NCBI RefSeq assembly: GCF_030253575.1
Contig: NC_080561.1
Span: 36,937,564 to 37,001,563 of the forward strand
Direction: 5' to 3'
Source of the DNA: Rhododendron vialii
Lineage: Eukaryota > Streptophyta > Magnoliopsida > Ericales > Ericaceae
Length of the DNA stretch: 64,000 bases
Shown here: piece by piece, positions 13,201-23,155 of the stretch
How the letters are laid out: the number at the start of each line of letters is the position of its first letter
Numbering within the stretch: the stretch's first letter is position 1
Program-made: the position numbers and the translations under genes
Notes under the pieces: model-generated
Told to the model about the DNA's origin: nothing
Databases searched by the model: none
The model's input: the letters and a program-made list of their open reading frames with translations, nothing else

Positions 13201-13517
13201 CCTCTGCTGATCACCCAACTCTATAATCTGGCAGTGCCTTAGTTTTTATGAATGATGGATCTGCACCCTCATGCTGGAAAAAAATACCAAAAAAGAATGA
13301 TGGCATTTCCTTTGCTTGAGTCTTGACATATAGGTTCTGTTTCTTCTTTCCTTGTATTTGCACTCATTGCTGCTTGTCTCTCTCCCTCTCTCTCAAACAG
13401 AGTTGTACTGTTGATTTACCTGGAGGGCCGTTAGAGATCGAATGGAGTGAAGAAGACAACCATGTGTATATGACCGGCCCTGCTGAGGCTGTGTTCTATG
13501 GATCGGTGCCCCTTTGA
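7234..13517 (+). CDS. DAPF: Diaminopimelate epimerase, chloroplast-targeted
   Basis: Converts LL- to meso-diaminopimelate, the penultimate step of plastid lysine synthesis. Nine exons: 7234-7482, 8137-8304, 8870-8940, 10980-11037, 11582-11761, 12289-12373, 12553-12612, 12820-12893, 13401-13517. All internal introns fit GT-AG and phases agree; the product is 353 residues (plant enzymes are about 360). Residues 1 to about 70 are Ser/Thr/Leu-rich with few acids, like a plastid transit peptide. The core starts at [11 protein letters not shown]. The two catalytic cysteines are C141 in [12 protein letters not shown] and C296 in [11 protein letters not shown]. The start at 7234 is the first ATG after a GAGAGA-rich leader; an in-frame ATG at 6934 is upstream of likely transcription. 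Exon 6 was started at 12289 rather than 12298, because the family has Asn-Leu-x-Val there. Intron 3 (8941-10979) carries a large repeat insert. Confidence 0.95.
8410..8554. repeat. Two-copy tandem duplication, 72-bp period, in DAPF intron 2
   Basis: GATAATAAATGAGCAG starts at 8410 and again at 8482. Apart from one extra T and two bases near the junction, the copies match. It lies wholly inside the intron between 8305 and 8869, away from both splice sites. Confidence 0.9.
9144..10434 (+). mobile_element. LTR-like GC-rich insert in DAPF intron 3, probable solo LTR
   Basis: This block is much more GC-rich than the flanking intron. It has a TATA box (CATATAAAAGAC near 10248-10259), followed about 100 bases later by CT-rich leader and CACCTCCGGTGG / ACCCGGAGGGCGACC words. 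That order resembles the U3-R-U5 part of a Ty3/gypsy LTR. Its left flank is a T-run followed by TGAGAACACAG; its right end may be CTCCCACA near 10434. I could not find a clean target site duplication or a second LTR, so it is a probable solo or truncated LTR. It includes the minisatellite annotated separately. Confidence 0.45.
9262..9740. repeat. 35-bp GC-rich minisatellite with nested 104-bp higher-order unit
   Basis: About a dozen units of the type GGAGGAGCATGCCTCCTCC followed by ACAAGGTTCACCTCC, mostly 33-36 bp. Each unit contains a near-palindrome (GGAGGA...CCTCCTCC). A higher-order 104-bp unit made of three subunits is repeated back to back (CATGTCTCC at 9417 and 9521). The array leaves open frames in several frames of both strands because the period and composition suppress stops. 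Those ORFs are not genes. Confidence 0.9.
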
Positions 13518-15011
13518 TATTCTTGTCGACTTACTTCACGTGGGCTGAGATTGAGCTTGATATACTCGCCTGTATTTTGTAGAAATGAAGCTCGAGTATG
13601 TTATTCTAGCTTTTTGGAAAGCTGAAGCGGCTCTGCCTTACGTTTGTATTTGCCTAGCTGGAAATTCTTGGGTCATTACAGTTGTTGTTTCTAGGTTGCA
13701 ACCAGGTTATCTCGTAATGGTAGTGTTTTCCATCTTTTTTTTCTGTGTGTTTCCTTTCTCTCTGTGTTTAATTTTGTATGGTTTTCGTTGGAGAATTACT
13801 CGAGTGAAGTGCGCAAAAGTATTTATCCTGATTTGTACTTTGTTTTGATAAATATTGATATGACATCCTTTTGGGGTCCTAATAAACTAAAGTTATGGCG
13901 TCCAATTTTATTTTGATCGGCAAAAGATAATAGGGCATCCAAATTGGCTGATAGGGGAGCTTTTGGACATTCCATCAATGTGCTTTTCTAAGCCTTTTCG
14001 TTGGAAAGAAAAGCATTTCATATTGAGATATTCTTCCGGTGCACCAAAGGAATTCTTGGTGGATCTGGCTGATCGATTGTTAAGGAAATGCTTCTTCTGG
14101 AAAACAGAAGAAGATGCTATTCTTTTTCTTTTCTTTTCTTTTTTTCTTTTTTTAAATTGGTTTTGGCACTCTACTTTTAGCTATTGGCACTCTACTTTTT
14201 TCTCTTTTTCCTATTTGAAATTACAACAATACTTTTCAATTACAACAATACTCTTCTATGTGTGAGAAAGTGGATGAACGCTAACAAAATAACGAGTAAT
14301 TTGATAATGTCACATAGGATAAAGACAAGAGTAGGGTGCCAATGACTAAATGTAGAGTGTCAAAATCACTTTTCTTTTTTGTAATCGAATGATGATATTT
14401 ATTGCACAATACACGTAATATCACGATTCTTTCATTATTTAGAAATATAGATAGTTATTTTTGGAGTCGTTCTAGTATTGATATTCATTTAATCTTTTTA
14501 ATTGTATCAAATTGTCCAAACCTCTTAGGAATGATACTTGACGTCTTTCTTTTCACAAGCCAAATTTTTTGCAAAAGAAACATTCTTGCATGAAGAGACT
14601 TAAAACCAACCTTAGCCTTTGTTCACTTACCATATTTGAAAAATATCTTTTACTCTCCGCACGGTTCTCAATAAATATTTCTCAAAACTTAAAACCAAAC
14701 AGAGAGTAATATACTGAAAGTATGCTTTTCATCCAGAGCGGAGCTGAGATGGCCAGCACCAGCAGTGCAGCTACTCTCCCACCTATCAAAGACCAACTTG
14801 CCATCACATGATCACAACATGGCTCAATCTAAAACATATGCAAAACTAGACCGTAAACCCGTGTCAGTTGATCTGGTAAGCACCATCAGAAAAACAACCT
14901 AATACAAACAGGGACAATAAATATACCCAGATTTTAAGTACTGTTTTTGCCTCAGAAATTGTTCACAGTTTCCTATCCATCTCATGTATTAATCCTAGGC
15001 CTGTAAGACTG
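13518..15011. other. DAPF 3' flank and intergenic DNA
   Basis: The first few hundred bases should be the DAPF 3' untranslated region. A MITE lies at 14159-14370. Between 14600 and 15011 I see no recognisable gene or repeat end. Short ORFs at 13585-13848 and 13963-14265 are Phe/Leu-rich translations of T-rich DNA. Confidence 0.55.
14159..14370. mobile_element. MITE with TTTTGGCACTC inverted ends, copy A
   Basis: The left arm (GGTTTTGGCACTCTACTTTT then AGCTATTGGCACTC) is matched by the inverse of the right arm (GGGTGCCAATGACTAAATG then TAGAGTGTCAAAATCAC). That gives terminal inverted repeats of about 35 bp with some mismatches, with AT-rich DNA between. A related element is at 24953-25124. The superfamily is not assigned. 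Confidence 0.65.
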
Positions 15012-15473
15012 GTGTCTTGGATTTTTCTAGGAACAGGAAAACTCAAGCTCAATACAGATGGGAGCAGCCGAGGAAATCCTGGACCAGCGGGATATGGAGG
15101 AGTCTTTAGAGAAGAAAGAGGGCATTGGGTTCTTGGCTACCTGGGAAGATTAGGAGATTGTACGAGTCTTGAAGCTGAACTATGGGGATTATTTAGAGGC
15201 CATCCAGAACCAAGGAATGGAGGCCATGGAGGTGAGTCCGATTCAACGGCCGCAATTGCTTTGATCAATGAAGATCCCCTGTGCATTCTCCTCACACAGT
15301 TCTCATTAGAGAATGCAAAGCACATGCTAAGAGAGGGCAATAAGGTCAGAGACAAGCTTGCAAATTTGGGAGTTGAGCAAGAAGAAAAAATGGTGTCTCA
15401 CACTATTCCACCAGATGTTATAATCCCCCTTCTAGAGGCGGATATGAGAGGAGCGACTTTTGAGAGGGTGTAG
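15012..15473 (+). pseudogene. LINE ORF2 C-terminal RNase H domain remnant
   Basis: The frame opens into LKLNTDGSSRGNPGPAGYGG, the signature start of the RNase H-like domain (RVT_3) of plant non-LTR retrotransposons, followed by SLEAELWGLFRG. The next part (HPEPRNGGHGGESDSTAAIA) fits the family only if a small frameshift and an internal deletion are allowed. The end (LREGNKVRDKLANLGVEQ and LLEADMRGATFERV, then stop) matches the family C-terminus. No reverse transcriptase lies directly upstream, so this is a 5'-truncated dead copy, which is usual for LINE insertions. Confidence 0.85.
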
Positions 15474-15899
15474 TAGTCTCTTTTGTTTTTCCAGCTTACC
15501 CAAAAAAAAACCCAGGTTCATACGTGTAAAAGGACTTAAACTTGAGGGAGGCTACTATCAACTTGTAAAAGAAAGACGAGCAGCAAAAAAGATTGGCATA
15601 GAGACATTAAAAAATAAATTAAGTTATTTGATATCACATTCAAGATTCTATGTACATACTGCTAACGTTCTGCAGTACAACTATGTGAGAGTCCACAGCA
15701 CCATAACGGAAAAACAGAAGAAAAAAGTAGTAGAAAAGTTGTCATGTTCAATTGCAGTATGACAGTTGCCCGAATTGAAATTTCCAAACATTGACAAGTA
15801 CAATCTATCTGATTGAAACCATTTGGCACGATAACCACTGACCAATTTCACTTCTTGATAGCAAGCAAACCAAACTAGTTCACTTCGAAAACGGCTCTC
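15474..15899. other. Short non-coding interval between the LINE tail and the PRP31 relic
   Basis: A run of A follows the LINE stop near 15501-15510 and may be part of its tail. The plus-strand ORF at 15460-15762 is Lys-rich, with no family I recognise and A-rich composition. I do not call it a gene. Confidence 0.5.
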
Positions 15900-17130
15900 C
15901 GTTTCTTAATGGCCTCCAGGCCTCCAGCTTGGCCCTCCTCTCGTCCCACTCCACCATATTAATCACAAGTGCCTTCATCTTCCGCGGCTTCTTCACCTGT
16001 ATTTTCCTCCACTACCCCATAGCAATCTCCTCCAAAAAACTAGCAGCATTCTTCACTCCATAGAGCTTTGCCTCACCAATCTCATCTATCTTTCCTTCCT
16101 TTGGCTTGAAAATAGGAAGTGGATCAAGTTCAGATCCCTGCTTTGCAGCCAAGTAGGACTTCTTTCGCCACTGTTCACCCACCCTAATTATCTCATCTCG
16201 AATACATCTCCCAGTCTTACCTGTTAGATCTCCTCTCGTCCAGTCTACCCGTGATGCCACTGTAGAATTTCTAGCCACATATCAGAAGGCAAGGAACTTG
16301 AAACAACCATGAATGTCACTTAAAAGATTTGATTGCAGAAGATAACGAAATTGGGACATTTCAGCTACAAACCGTTGCAAATCCATAATTTTCTTGGCAC
16401 CCACGGGGCTAAAATCATCAGCTGGGATATTAGCTAATGCCGAGAGACCCCAGCAGTCCCCACCATTAGCTTAGAAGCAACTTCACTTCCAAAAACAACA
16501 CAAAGATTAGGCACAAAATACTCTGTTATACTGCCCACAAAAGCATGAACTTTTTCATAGTCCAAATGTAAAGCAAGAAGTCGGTCACATGCGTCAAATA
16601 TCTTTTGCAGAATTTCTTCCGGAAGTGGCTTGCCTATCCCTTTCCATGAGACACAGCCAATATCAGCCGGAGTTAACACGTCCTTCAGGTCAACAATCTC
16701 AACTGCTCGAGCAAGATCCATTTTGTTCCCAATCTTTTTAACTGCTTGAGCATAAGGAGCTGGGCCAAGAACTTCCATGTGGACGTTTGGATACTTGCCA
16801 ATGATAAACTTACGGAGTCTATAAGTGTCTATCCCTATTGCCTCACGTAATGCAAAACAATCTGCTATCAGCTTCGTGTCTGGACCTTATTCAATCAGAA
16901 CTCCTTGATTTGATAAAATCGTAGACATCTTCTCAACTTCCCGCATCATACTGATATATAATGATGCGTTTTATGCAGTTTGGAAACACTATCCAGGGCA
17001 TATTCCTCCAGGTTATCATTGTCTTGTTCCATTTTGTCCATGTGGACCTCATCAGAAATAGTAAGAGTAGTCATTTTGTTGTTGACTTGCTCTGAGAATC
17101 GCGTAGCCACATCCAGATTATTAAACTCTG
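15900..17130 (-). pseudogene. Decayed copy of splicing factor PRP31
   Basis: Read on the minus strand from about 17130 to 15900, the pieces follow the order of plant PRP31 (U4/U6 snRNP, Nop domain). First comes an acidic start with LDSVSKLHKTHHY, then LIADCFALREAIG, then a 114-residue open piece (16778-16434) with VKKIGNKMDLARAVEIVDLK, KPLPEEILQKIFDACDR and APNL/VAxKLM-like words, and last an 88-residue piece (16278-16012) with VASRVDWTRGDLTGKTGR. Stops interrupt it near 16900 and 16280, and divergence from the family is strong. The pieces adjoin without obvious introns, which suggests a processed copy (inference). It is not expected to make a working splicing factor. Confidence 0.8.
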
Positions 17131-18019
17131 AAACAACCCAAAACAGGTTTCGTGTAGGTATATGAGAAAATTATACGAGGAATCAGAACATTAGGAATAG
17201 AGGAGACAGACAGAGTAATACTACTACTTACATATGTTTTGCCTTGTTCTTTATAGGCCTATGTTTGTATATCTATCTAAATTCTAATATTCATCTATCT
17301 ATCTAATATATAGCGGGAGAGCACTAGTTTTGAGTCTCTTGTTTTTGAAGTTCCGTCACACTTTTGAATTCCTAAAATATCCCTTACGGTTACATAACTG
17401 GTAACTCATCTCTTTAAGGGTAAAATTGTACCCACAACCAAGAAACAATAACTGCCTGCTCCACGCTGCCAGTATAAACCGCCACCCCCCCCCCACCCCC
17501 CCGCTCTCCACTCTTCTACACCTAATAACTGCTATGGATGAAGTTCAACAGGTGTGATTTTGGAATTTTATGTCGATGTATTTTTCCCACATGTCGATCC
17601 ATTCATAGCATCCAACTCCATAGCCATTTTTCTTCACATATAAATCATATTTCGATGATCTGAGACATTCAGATTGTAGATAAAGTTGAAACAAAACAAA
17701 GGAAACAATATACACAAAAGAACTGGCCTAACAACTACTAGGTACAAAACTTTCTCCGAGATGTTCCAAGCTCTCATAAGACTCTATCCACAGGGCTACG
17801 ACCACAGTTTCTCCAAGAGAACACTCTATCCCGCACATCCTTTACAATCTGCTCATAAATGGAATCCGCAATGTATTGTTTGTTGCCAAAAATTGAGTCA
17901 TTCCTTCTAACCTCGCTGTACAAAACACAAGTTTGAAGCAGCAATATTGTTCCCAGTTTTTTTTTTTTTTTTTTTTGAAGTGATCATTGTTCCATTGTAG
18001 AAATATATTGGATTCTGTA

Positions 18020-18250
18020 GCTGTTGAGGGAAGGTTTGTGGTGGAGCCAATGTGGTCAAGACAGCAGTATTTGAACAGTAATATTACTCTCAGAGAGTTG
18101 TGGGAGAACACCTATATTTGCTAATGATTTTTTCACAAAAGTGGGGGAGGAAGATACTAATAAAAAAGGAAAGTTGATCTCAGTTTTCTCAGAACAAGAA
18201 ATCTGGTATGCAACTAAGGACCTAGCCATCAAGAAAGGTTGGAAATTTAT
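18020..18250. repeat. Dispersed repeat, copy 1 (pair with 22010-22215)
   Basis: Shared words in the same order with the second copy are GGTGGAGCCAA, GACAGCAGTATTTGAA, CTCAGAGAGTTG / CTCACAGAGTTG, AATGATTTTTTCA, GGGGAGGAAGATG/ACT and GAAAGGTTGG. In the second copy the frame is open and joins a LINE reverse transcriptase, so this may be a LINE-associated segment. I do not recognise the protein. Confidence 0.65.
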
Positions 18251-20435
18251 GGAAGGGTTGTTTCTTTTAATTCTTTAGTGAGTTTTTTTCTGCAAATGGT
18301 AATGTGAAAAAGAAAAGAAAGGAAAGGAGAATTAAAAAATAATAATATCTCTTTCATTATTTGGTTTGGAGAGAGAGGAGAGAAAACAGAAAATTCTGGT
18401 ATTGTGCACAATACTACTTCCCTTCCATTTTCCACTCATTTTGCTCCCATTTTCTTTCTGTTTCTTTTCTCCCACTTTCCTCAAGTTCCAAACAGCGTAA
18501 GATCGCTAAAGGGCTAAAATAGTAAAATTACAAAACATCCTTGCTGGATGAATACTCAACTAAATATCTCAGTCATCGAGTCCATTTTCTTGTGAAAGTG
18601 TTGAGTGCCCAACACTGGTGTTTTAGTTATTTAGAAACATAGGTCATGCCCATGCTGCTTATCGTAGATGAATACAGACCTGGATCACACTCATCATTCC
18701 ACAAATCTATGAACCTGATTTTTTTCTCTCTGGTAAGTTGAAGATTTATGGAGATGGCCTCTAACCACATTTGATTGAGCCGTTCAACCCTTGTGGGTAT
18801 GTTGATATCAATCGATGAGGAACCTCTTGCCTCCTTCAAGGAGACTGTCTGCACTTAGGGTTGTACTCCAAAAGAATCTAAAACCTGTCGTTCCCTGGTC
18901 TAACTAACCTTGTATGTTTTGACATTGTACAAACCTTCAACATGTCAAATATGCAAATGAAAATAATTTACATTAACGTAATTCCAATGACCTTGTTTAC
19001 ATTTCTGTAGATGGATTTTCAAAGCAATCCTTAGCGGGGATGAGTTGTCCCAGCCGGCGCCATTTTACTGATATAACCTTATGTTAAGAGTAGGTTTTCT
19101 AGTCATTTTACCAACTTTATCACTTTGATTTCCTCCAGACATCACATCACTAGTTCTCTGGTACGCAGCCGGAACACTAGACTGTGCATTTACTGTTCAT
19201 CGCTGCCTTTAAGAGCTCTGTCTTTGATTTTACATTGGCACCTGTTTTTCGAGAAGATAAGATAATATTGCACTGTATCAACATTAACAATGCAGTCTAC
19301 ATTTGATCTCACATTGTGGGAGACAATTTATGAACACTCGAGATGTTAGAAGGTGCAAAATCAAAGCAGTAGCAAAGGAAAGCAAAAGGGTGGCAGAAGA
19401 GTCAACTCTCTCAGAGCTAGTTGGCAGGCAAAGAACCTATGACTTCTTGCCTATCCTCGACAGGTAGGGAAAGCAAAGCAAGCTGACAGGAGAATCGTCT
19501 TGTATCCGGTTTCCTAGCTTCTCTATATATGAAAGGACTCATGGCTTCTTGTTTGTGATTCCCTTTTTGGCTGCGCTGAGTGAGTGACTAAGTATCAGTA
19601 ACTCCACCTAGAGAAGATATGCGCTATGTCCTATTTTCGAACTTCTTATACTCTGGAAAATAGGTATTCAATATGTGGACATAACGGTATATTGTGCTCT
19701 CCCATTTGGGCATGATATTATTGTCGTAATCCCAAGAAGCTAAAAGTTTCGGAGGAGAAGATGAAATTGCTACTTTCTGGAATTGTAGACTGATATGTTC
19801 CCCATTATTTTAAGATATAGAAGTGTTTGAAATGAGCATGTAGCAAGCCCTTATGGGCAGATTTTCGGTGATAAAAAAAAAATTAATAATCAGCATGTAG
19901 CAGGTATTGGGGAATGTATAATCAAGAACTCTATTCATACCTCCATGTCTTTTTCTAAGTAACAATATTGAATCAAAAGACTTTACAAAAATCATAGGCC
20001 GAAAAAGGACTTCCTTCAAAGGCCAAATTTCAAACACGTGGGAGGCATATATTTTGCAAAGATTTCTAATGCCGTAAGCCATATAAAATCAAAACCCGAA
20101 AAGCTATTAGGATGTGCGCCAATAGAAATTGAATTAGATGCAACAACCACTAATTGTACCTTAGATTGTTCCTCACATTCTTGGCTGGCTGCAGATGTGG
20201 TTATGCTTCTGAGAATTCTGAGCCACAAATAGCAAACACCCGTTATTGTAGAGAGAGAAAGAGACGATGGGTGTGGAGTTCACCAGCTCCGATCAATTGA
20301 GTCGCGAACACACCTCTGCCGGCTGACTCAGGAACGGGACGGTGAAGGTCGACTTGGATCGGCGACGGTGTTGTAACGGACTGAAGGAGGAAAAAAAATC
20401 TTTTCAAGTTGTTATCAAGTGCTCCGGCTCACTTT

Positions 20436-20830
20436 TTGTCAAATTTTTTCGACATATATCTTCTCCGATTAAATACCAAGAATAATCCGATTGACTTGAT
20501 ATCTTACCAAATCATTTTAATTGGCAAGTTCTACAATGTGGACAAATCGGATCTTGAAATTGATTCAAAAGCAAGCTCAAAATTTCAAAGAACAGAGGAG
20601 AACTTCTCCAGTTTCATAATAAGGCATAAGGGTTGTAATCAAGTGTATCCACCTAACTTTTTATCATTTTATTTCTAAATATATCTTCTCCGATTAATAA
20701 CCATTTGGGATTCGATTGAATTCATACTTTATAGCAGCATTTTAATCGACAAGCTATACAATGAGGACAAATCGGATCATCAAAGAAATACCATAATAAT
20801 TTTGAAAATTGCCAAAAAGGGGGAAAAGTA
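20436..20830. repeat. Diverged two-copy tandem repeat, about 235-bp period
   Basis: ATATATCTTCTCCGATTAA occurs ending near 20472 and again near 20706. It is followed in both cases by a CATTTTAATTGGCAAG / CATTTTAATCGACAAG word and ACAATGxGGACAAATCGGAT. The copies are clearly diverged, so the duplication is old or reflects two members of one repeat family. Confidence 0.7.
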
Positions 20831-21305
20831 TTCTTCTTAGTACTTCGCATAATGAAGATGAGAAGTCCATACGAAACCAAACTCGCGTTTTACGCCCGCA
20901 TTACTAGTTTCCCCGATGCGTTTTATTCTTCAAAACATCGCGTGTGCAAACGCGAGGTATTAACATGATGAAACGGCGTCGTCGGAATTCACAAGGTACT
21001 TCGCACGTCCGACACGCGAATTGTAACGAAAAACAGCGTCGTTTCAAGACGCCATCTCTTAGTTCTAAGAAGCCTGGGAGACTAGGCAGCAGTTTTCTTC
21101 CTTTATCGACCATATTTCAATAATCTGAGACATTCACATCGTAGCTATAATAGGATTCAATAATCATGTTCAAAATCGAATTTATTGGATATAGATTTGT
21201 AACTAATCTTGCTGAAAAAAATCATTTTTGTGTTTCTTAAAATGGGTTTTGTCACAGTGAATCAAACCCGTTGTCCCCCAACCTCGCCTTGAAGATGCCT
21301 TAGTT

Positions 21306-21449
21306 AAGGGGCCGACTATCTGCGACCACAAATTTCTTGAACGTAGCGAGTTTATACCATACATTAAATGCGTATATGAAAACAGGCTAGGTTCAGTGGT
21401 ACAATAGGCTACGTTCAGGAAATTTGTGGTTGCAAATAGTCCGGCCCTT
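21306..21449. mobile_element. Short MITE with 42-bp terminal inverted repeats
   Basis: The left arm AAGGGGCCGACTATCTGCGA continues to ACGTAGC at 21347. The right arm, GCTACGTTCAGGAAATTTGT to GGCCCTT at 21449, is its inverted complement with few mismatches. AGTT sits outside both ends, a possible target site duplication. The interior is only about 60 bp, so the whole unit could fold into one hairpin. Confidence 0.75.
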
Positions 21450-21612
21450 AGTTAAACTTCGTATTGACAAGGCGGTGGCGAGTTTATACCATACATTAAA
21501 TGTGTATATGAAAACAGGCTAGGTTCAGTGGTATAATAGGCTACGTTCAGGAAATTTGTGGTTGCAAATAGTCCGGCCCTTAGTTAAACTTCGTATTGAC
21601 AAGGCGGTGGCG
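21349..21612. repeat. 132-bp tandem duplication taking in half of a MITE
   Basis: AGTTTATACCATACATTAAA begins at 21349 and 21481. The second copy reaches GGCGGTGGCG near 21612 and differs at only a few bases (for example GCGTAT against GTGTAT). The duplicated unit starts inside the MITE interior and includes its right arm, so the second copy has a right end without a left end. Confidence 0.9.
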
Positions 21613-21647
21613 GCAGTGTCGTCTACGAAACCTCGTGAATTCAAGAT

Positions 21648-21950
21648 AGGGGTGCAAATTAGCTCAGCCAAACTTTATAGTGCTTGAGCTCGGCTCGTTT
21701 ACTTAAATAAGTCTAAAATTTACTTTCGAAGCTCTGCACGTTTGAAAGCATGCCGAGTCCTCAACAAGCGGGTCTGGATAATTTACTTAACGAGAGAGTC
21801 TTTAAGCAAGCCAAGTCTACACAAAGAAGCGGAGCTTTTGCGAACAGAGCCGAGTTTTTAAGCATTGAGCTTGACCTCGGCTTGACTGCTATACAAGTTG
21901 AGTCGATCCGCGAGCTACTTGCGAGCTGGTTCTTTTGCAACCCTACTTTG
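21648..21950. mobile_element. GAGC-rich hAT-like non-autonomous element
   Basis: Left end TAGGGGTGCAAATTAGCTC; right end GAGCTGGTTCTTTTGCAACC then CTA, giving imperfect inverted ends TAGGGxTGCAAA. The interior is rich in GAGCTTG, CTCGGCTCG and GCGAGC words, like the element at 6000-6420. Flanks ATTCAAGA and CTTTGAGA may be a decayed 8-bp target site duplication. Confidence 0.6.
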
Positions 21951-22009
21951 AGATGCAAGGTTTAATCTCTTTTGTTCAAAACGCTAGTTTGAAGCGGCCG
22001 TTGTTCCTG

Positions 22010-22215
22010 TTGAGTGTTGATGAGGGACGGGTTGTGGTGGTCCTGGTGGAGCCAAATGAGGTCAAAAGACAGCAGTATTTGAAAAATGTCCGAAGATATA
22101 CTCACAGAGTTGTTGAAGAAGACCTATACTTGATAATGATTTTTTCAGTTAAAGTTGGGGAGGAAGATGAAAGGAAATTTAACATGCTAGCCGTCATGAA
22201 AGGTTGGAATCAATT
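22010..22215. repeat. Dispersed repeat, copy 2 (pair with 18020-18250)
   Basis: It is open over its length (GRVVVVLVEPNEVKRQQYLK in the plus frame from 21935) and runs into the LINE reverse-transcriptase remnant. Whether it was part of the LINE before decay or is a separate repeat at the junction cannot be told from one window. Confidence 0.55.
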
Positions 22216-22385
22216 CTTGATGGCTACCAGATGGAAATTTAACATACTTGATACCTATCTTTTAGGGGCAGATTGGTCTTGATCAAATCAGTTCTTATGA
22301 GCCTTCCTATCTTCTACATGTCACTCTACAAAATGCCTGAAGGGGTGTGGGGAGGCACATATTTGAAGAGGAAAATACATATGGT

Positions 22386-22656
22386 TGTTAGGAATTAAAC
22401 TCCGTTCAATTCACAATGCCCTACGGATCTTGGAAACTACGATCACAGAAATCGCAAGCAAACAAACGAACAAGAAAAAAACGAACACAAGATATACGCG
22501 GAAAACCTCAACGCGAGGAAAAACCACGGGAGCCACACCAGTCCGCTATGAAAAACAAATCAAGAGTACAAGTCTTCTCGCAATCTCTCTGAGACCTGCG
22601 TTTTCTCTCGCCTCTCTCTATTTTTCTCTAAAAACACATTAACCTAATTACCTACA
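22386..22656 (-). mobile_element. Probable Ty1/copia LTR fragment, minus orientation, inside the LINE
   Basis: On the minus strand it ends AGTTTAATTCCTAACA, and it carries the CCCGTGGTTTTTCC ... GGTTTTCCGCGTATATCTTG block that often lies near the 3' end of plant copia LTRs. On the plus strand it begins TGTTAGG and ends CCTACA, so TG...CA ends are possible. It separates LINE words KRKIHMV and KMNEALL. I found no target site duplication, so it may be truncated. Confidence 0.5.
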
Positions 22657-22761
22657 GAAAGATGAATGAAGCTTTGCTAATGAAATGGTGGTGGAGATTT
22701 GGAATGGAAAAGGAGGCTTTCTCGAAAAAAGTCATTACTTCAAAATATAACATGAAGTGCT

Positions 22762-23155
22762 TGTTGACTTTGGGTGGCTCCCATCCTCCCAGAGGAGACT
22801 TTGTGTGCAAAAGCTAGCCACTTCCCTGTTCTCAGTCCTTTTCAGCGAGCCAAGGAGTGAAGGCTTTGTCTGGCGTGCAGAAGGAATAGGGCTCCAATCT
22901 TAGCCTATAAGAGAAGCCCACTGGCCTCTGTAATTGTATATCTCTCTTGAGTGAGAGACCAGTGAGGTAGCAATGTAATATTGAGAGAGTGTAGTGAGTT
23001 TGAGAGAAACTCCTTGTAAAGCTTGTCTCCGGCGAATGATTAATATATTGCTCTGATTACCTCCATGGATGTACCCGATTTTAGGGAACCACGTATATCT
23101 CTGTGTTTGTTTGTGTGTGTGTGTGTGTGTGTTTGGTTCGATTCTGGGCACAGCA
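22762..23155 (+). mobile_element. Solo LTR, Ty1/copia type, with 5-bp target duplication
   Basis: The 394-bp segment begins TGTTGACTTTGGGTGG and ends GGGCACAGCA. GTGCT lies directly outside both ends (22757-22761 and 23156-23160), a perfect 5-bp target site duplication. Inside are CCTATAAGAG (a TATA-like box near 22900), AACTCCTTGTAAAGC and the GATTTTAGGGAACCACGTAT word common near copia LTR 3' ends, then a GT microsatellite. No internal region or second LTR is present, as expected after recombination between the LTRs of a full element. Confidence 0.85.

Larger units (their letters stand above)
17131..22000. other. Intergenic repeat-rich region without supported genes
   Basis: Contains a C-run near 17485-17500, a repeat shared with 22010-22215 (18020-18250), a diverged tandem repeat (20436-20830), a MITE with a duplicated half (21306-21612) and a GAGC-rich hAT-like element (21648-21950). 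A stretch near 19345-19640 has a TATATATGAAAGG box and looks like part of an LTR, but no ends could be found. The minus-strand ORF 20016-20228 has no recognised domain. Confidence 0.5.

Noticed and set aside
15460..15762. Lys-rich 100-codon ORF
   Set aside because: A-rich composition between a LINE tail and a pseudogene, with no recognisable domain.
19345..19640. Possible LTR with TATATATGAAAGG box
   Set aside because: No TG...CA ends, target duplication, PBS or partner repeat could be found.
20016..20232. Overlapping short ORFs on both strands
   Set aside because: The minus frame (70 codons) looks protein-like in places, but I cannot match it to a family or find flanking exons.
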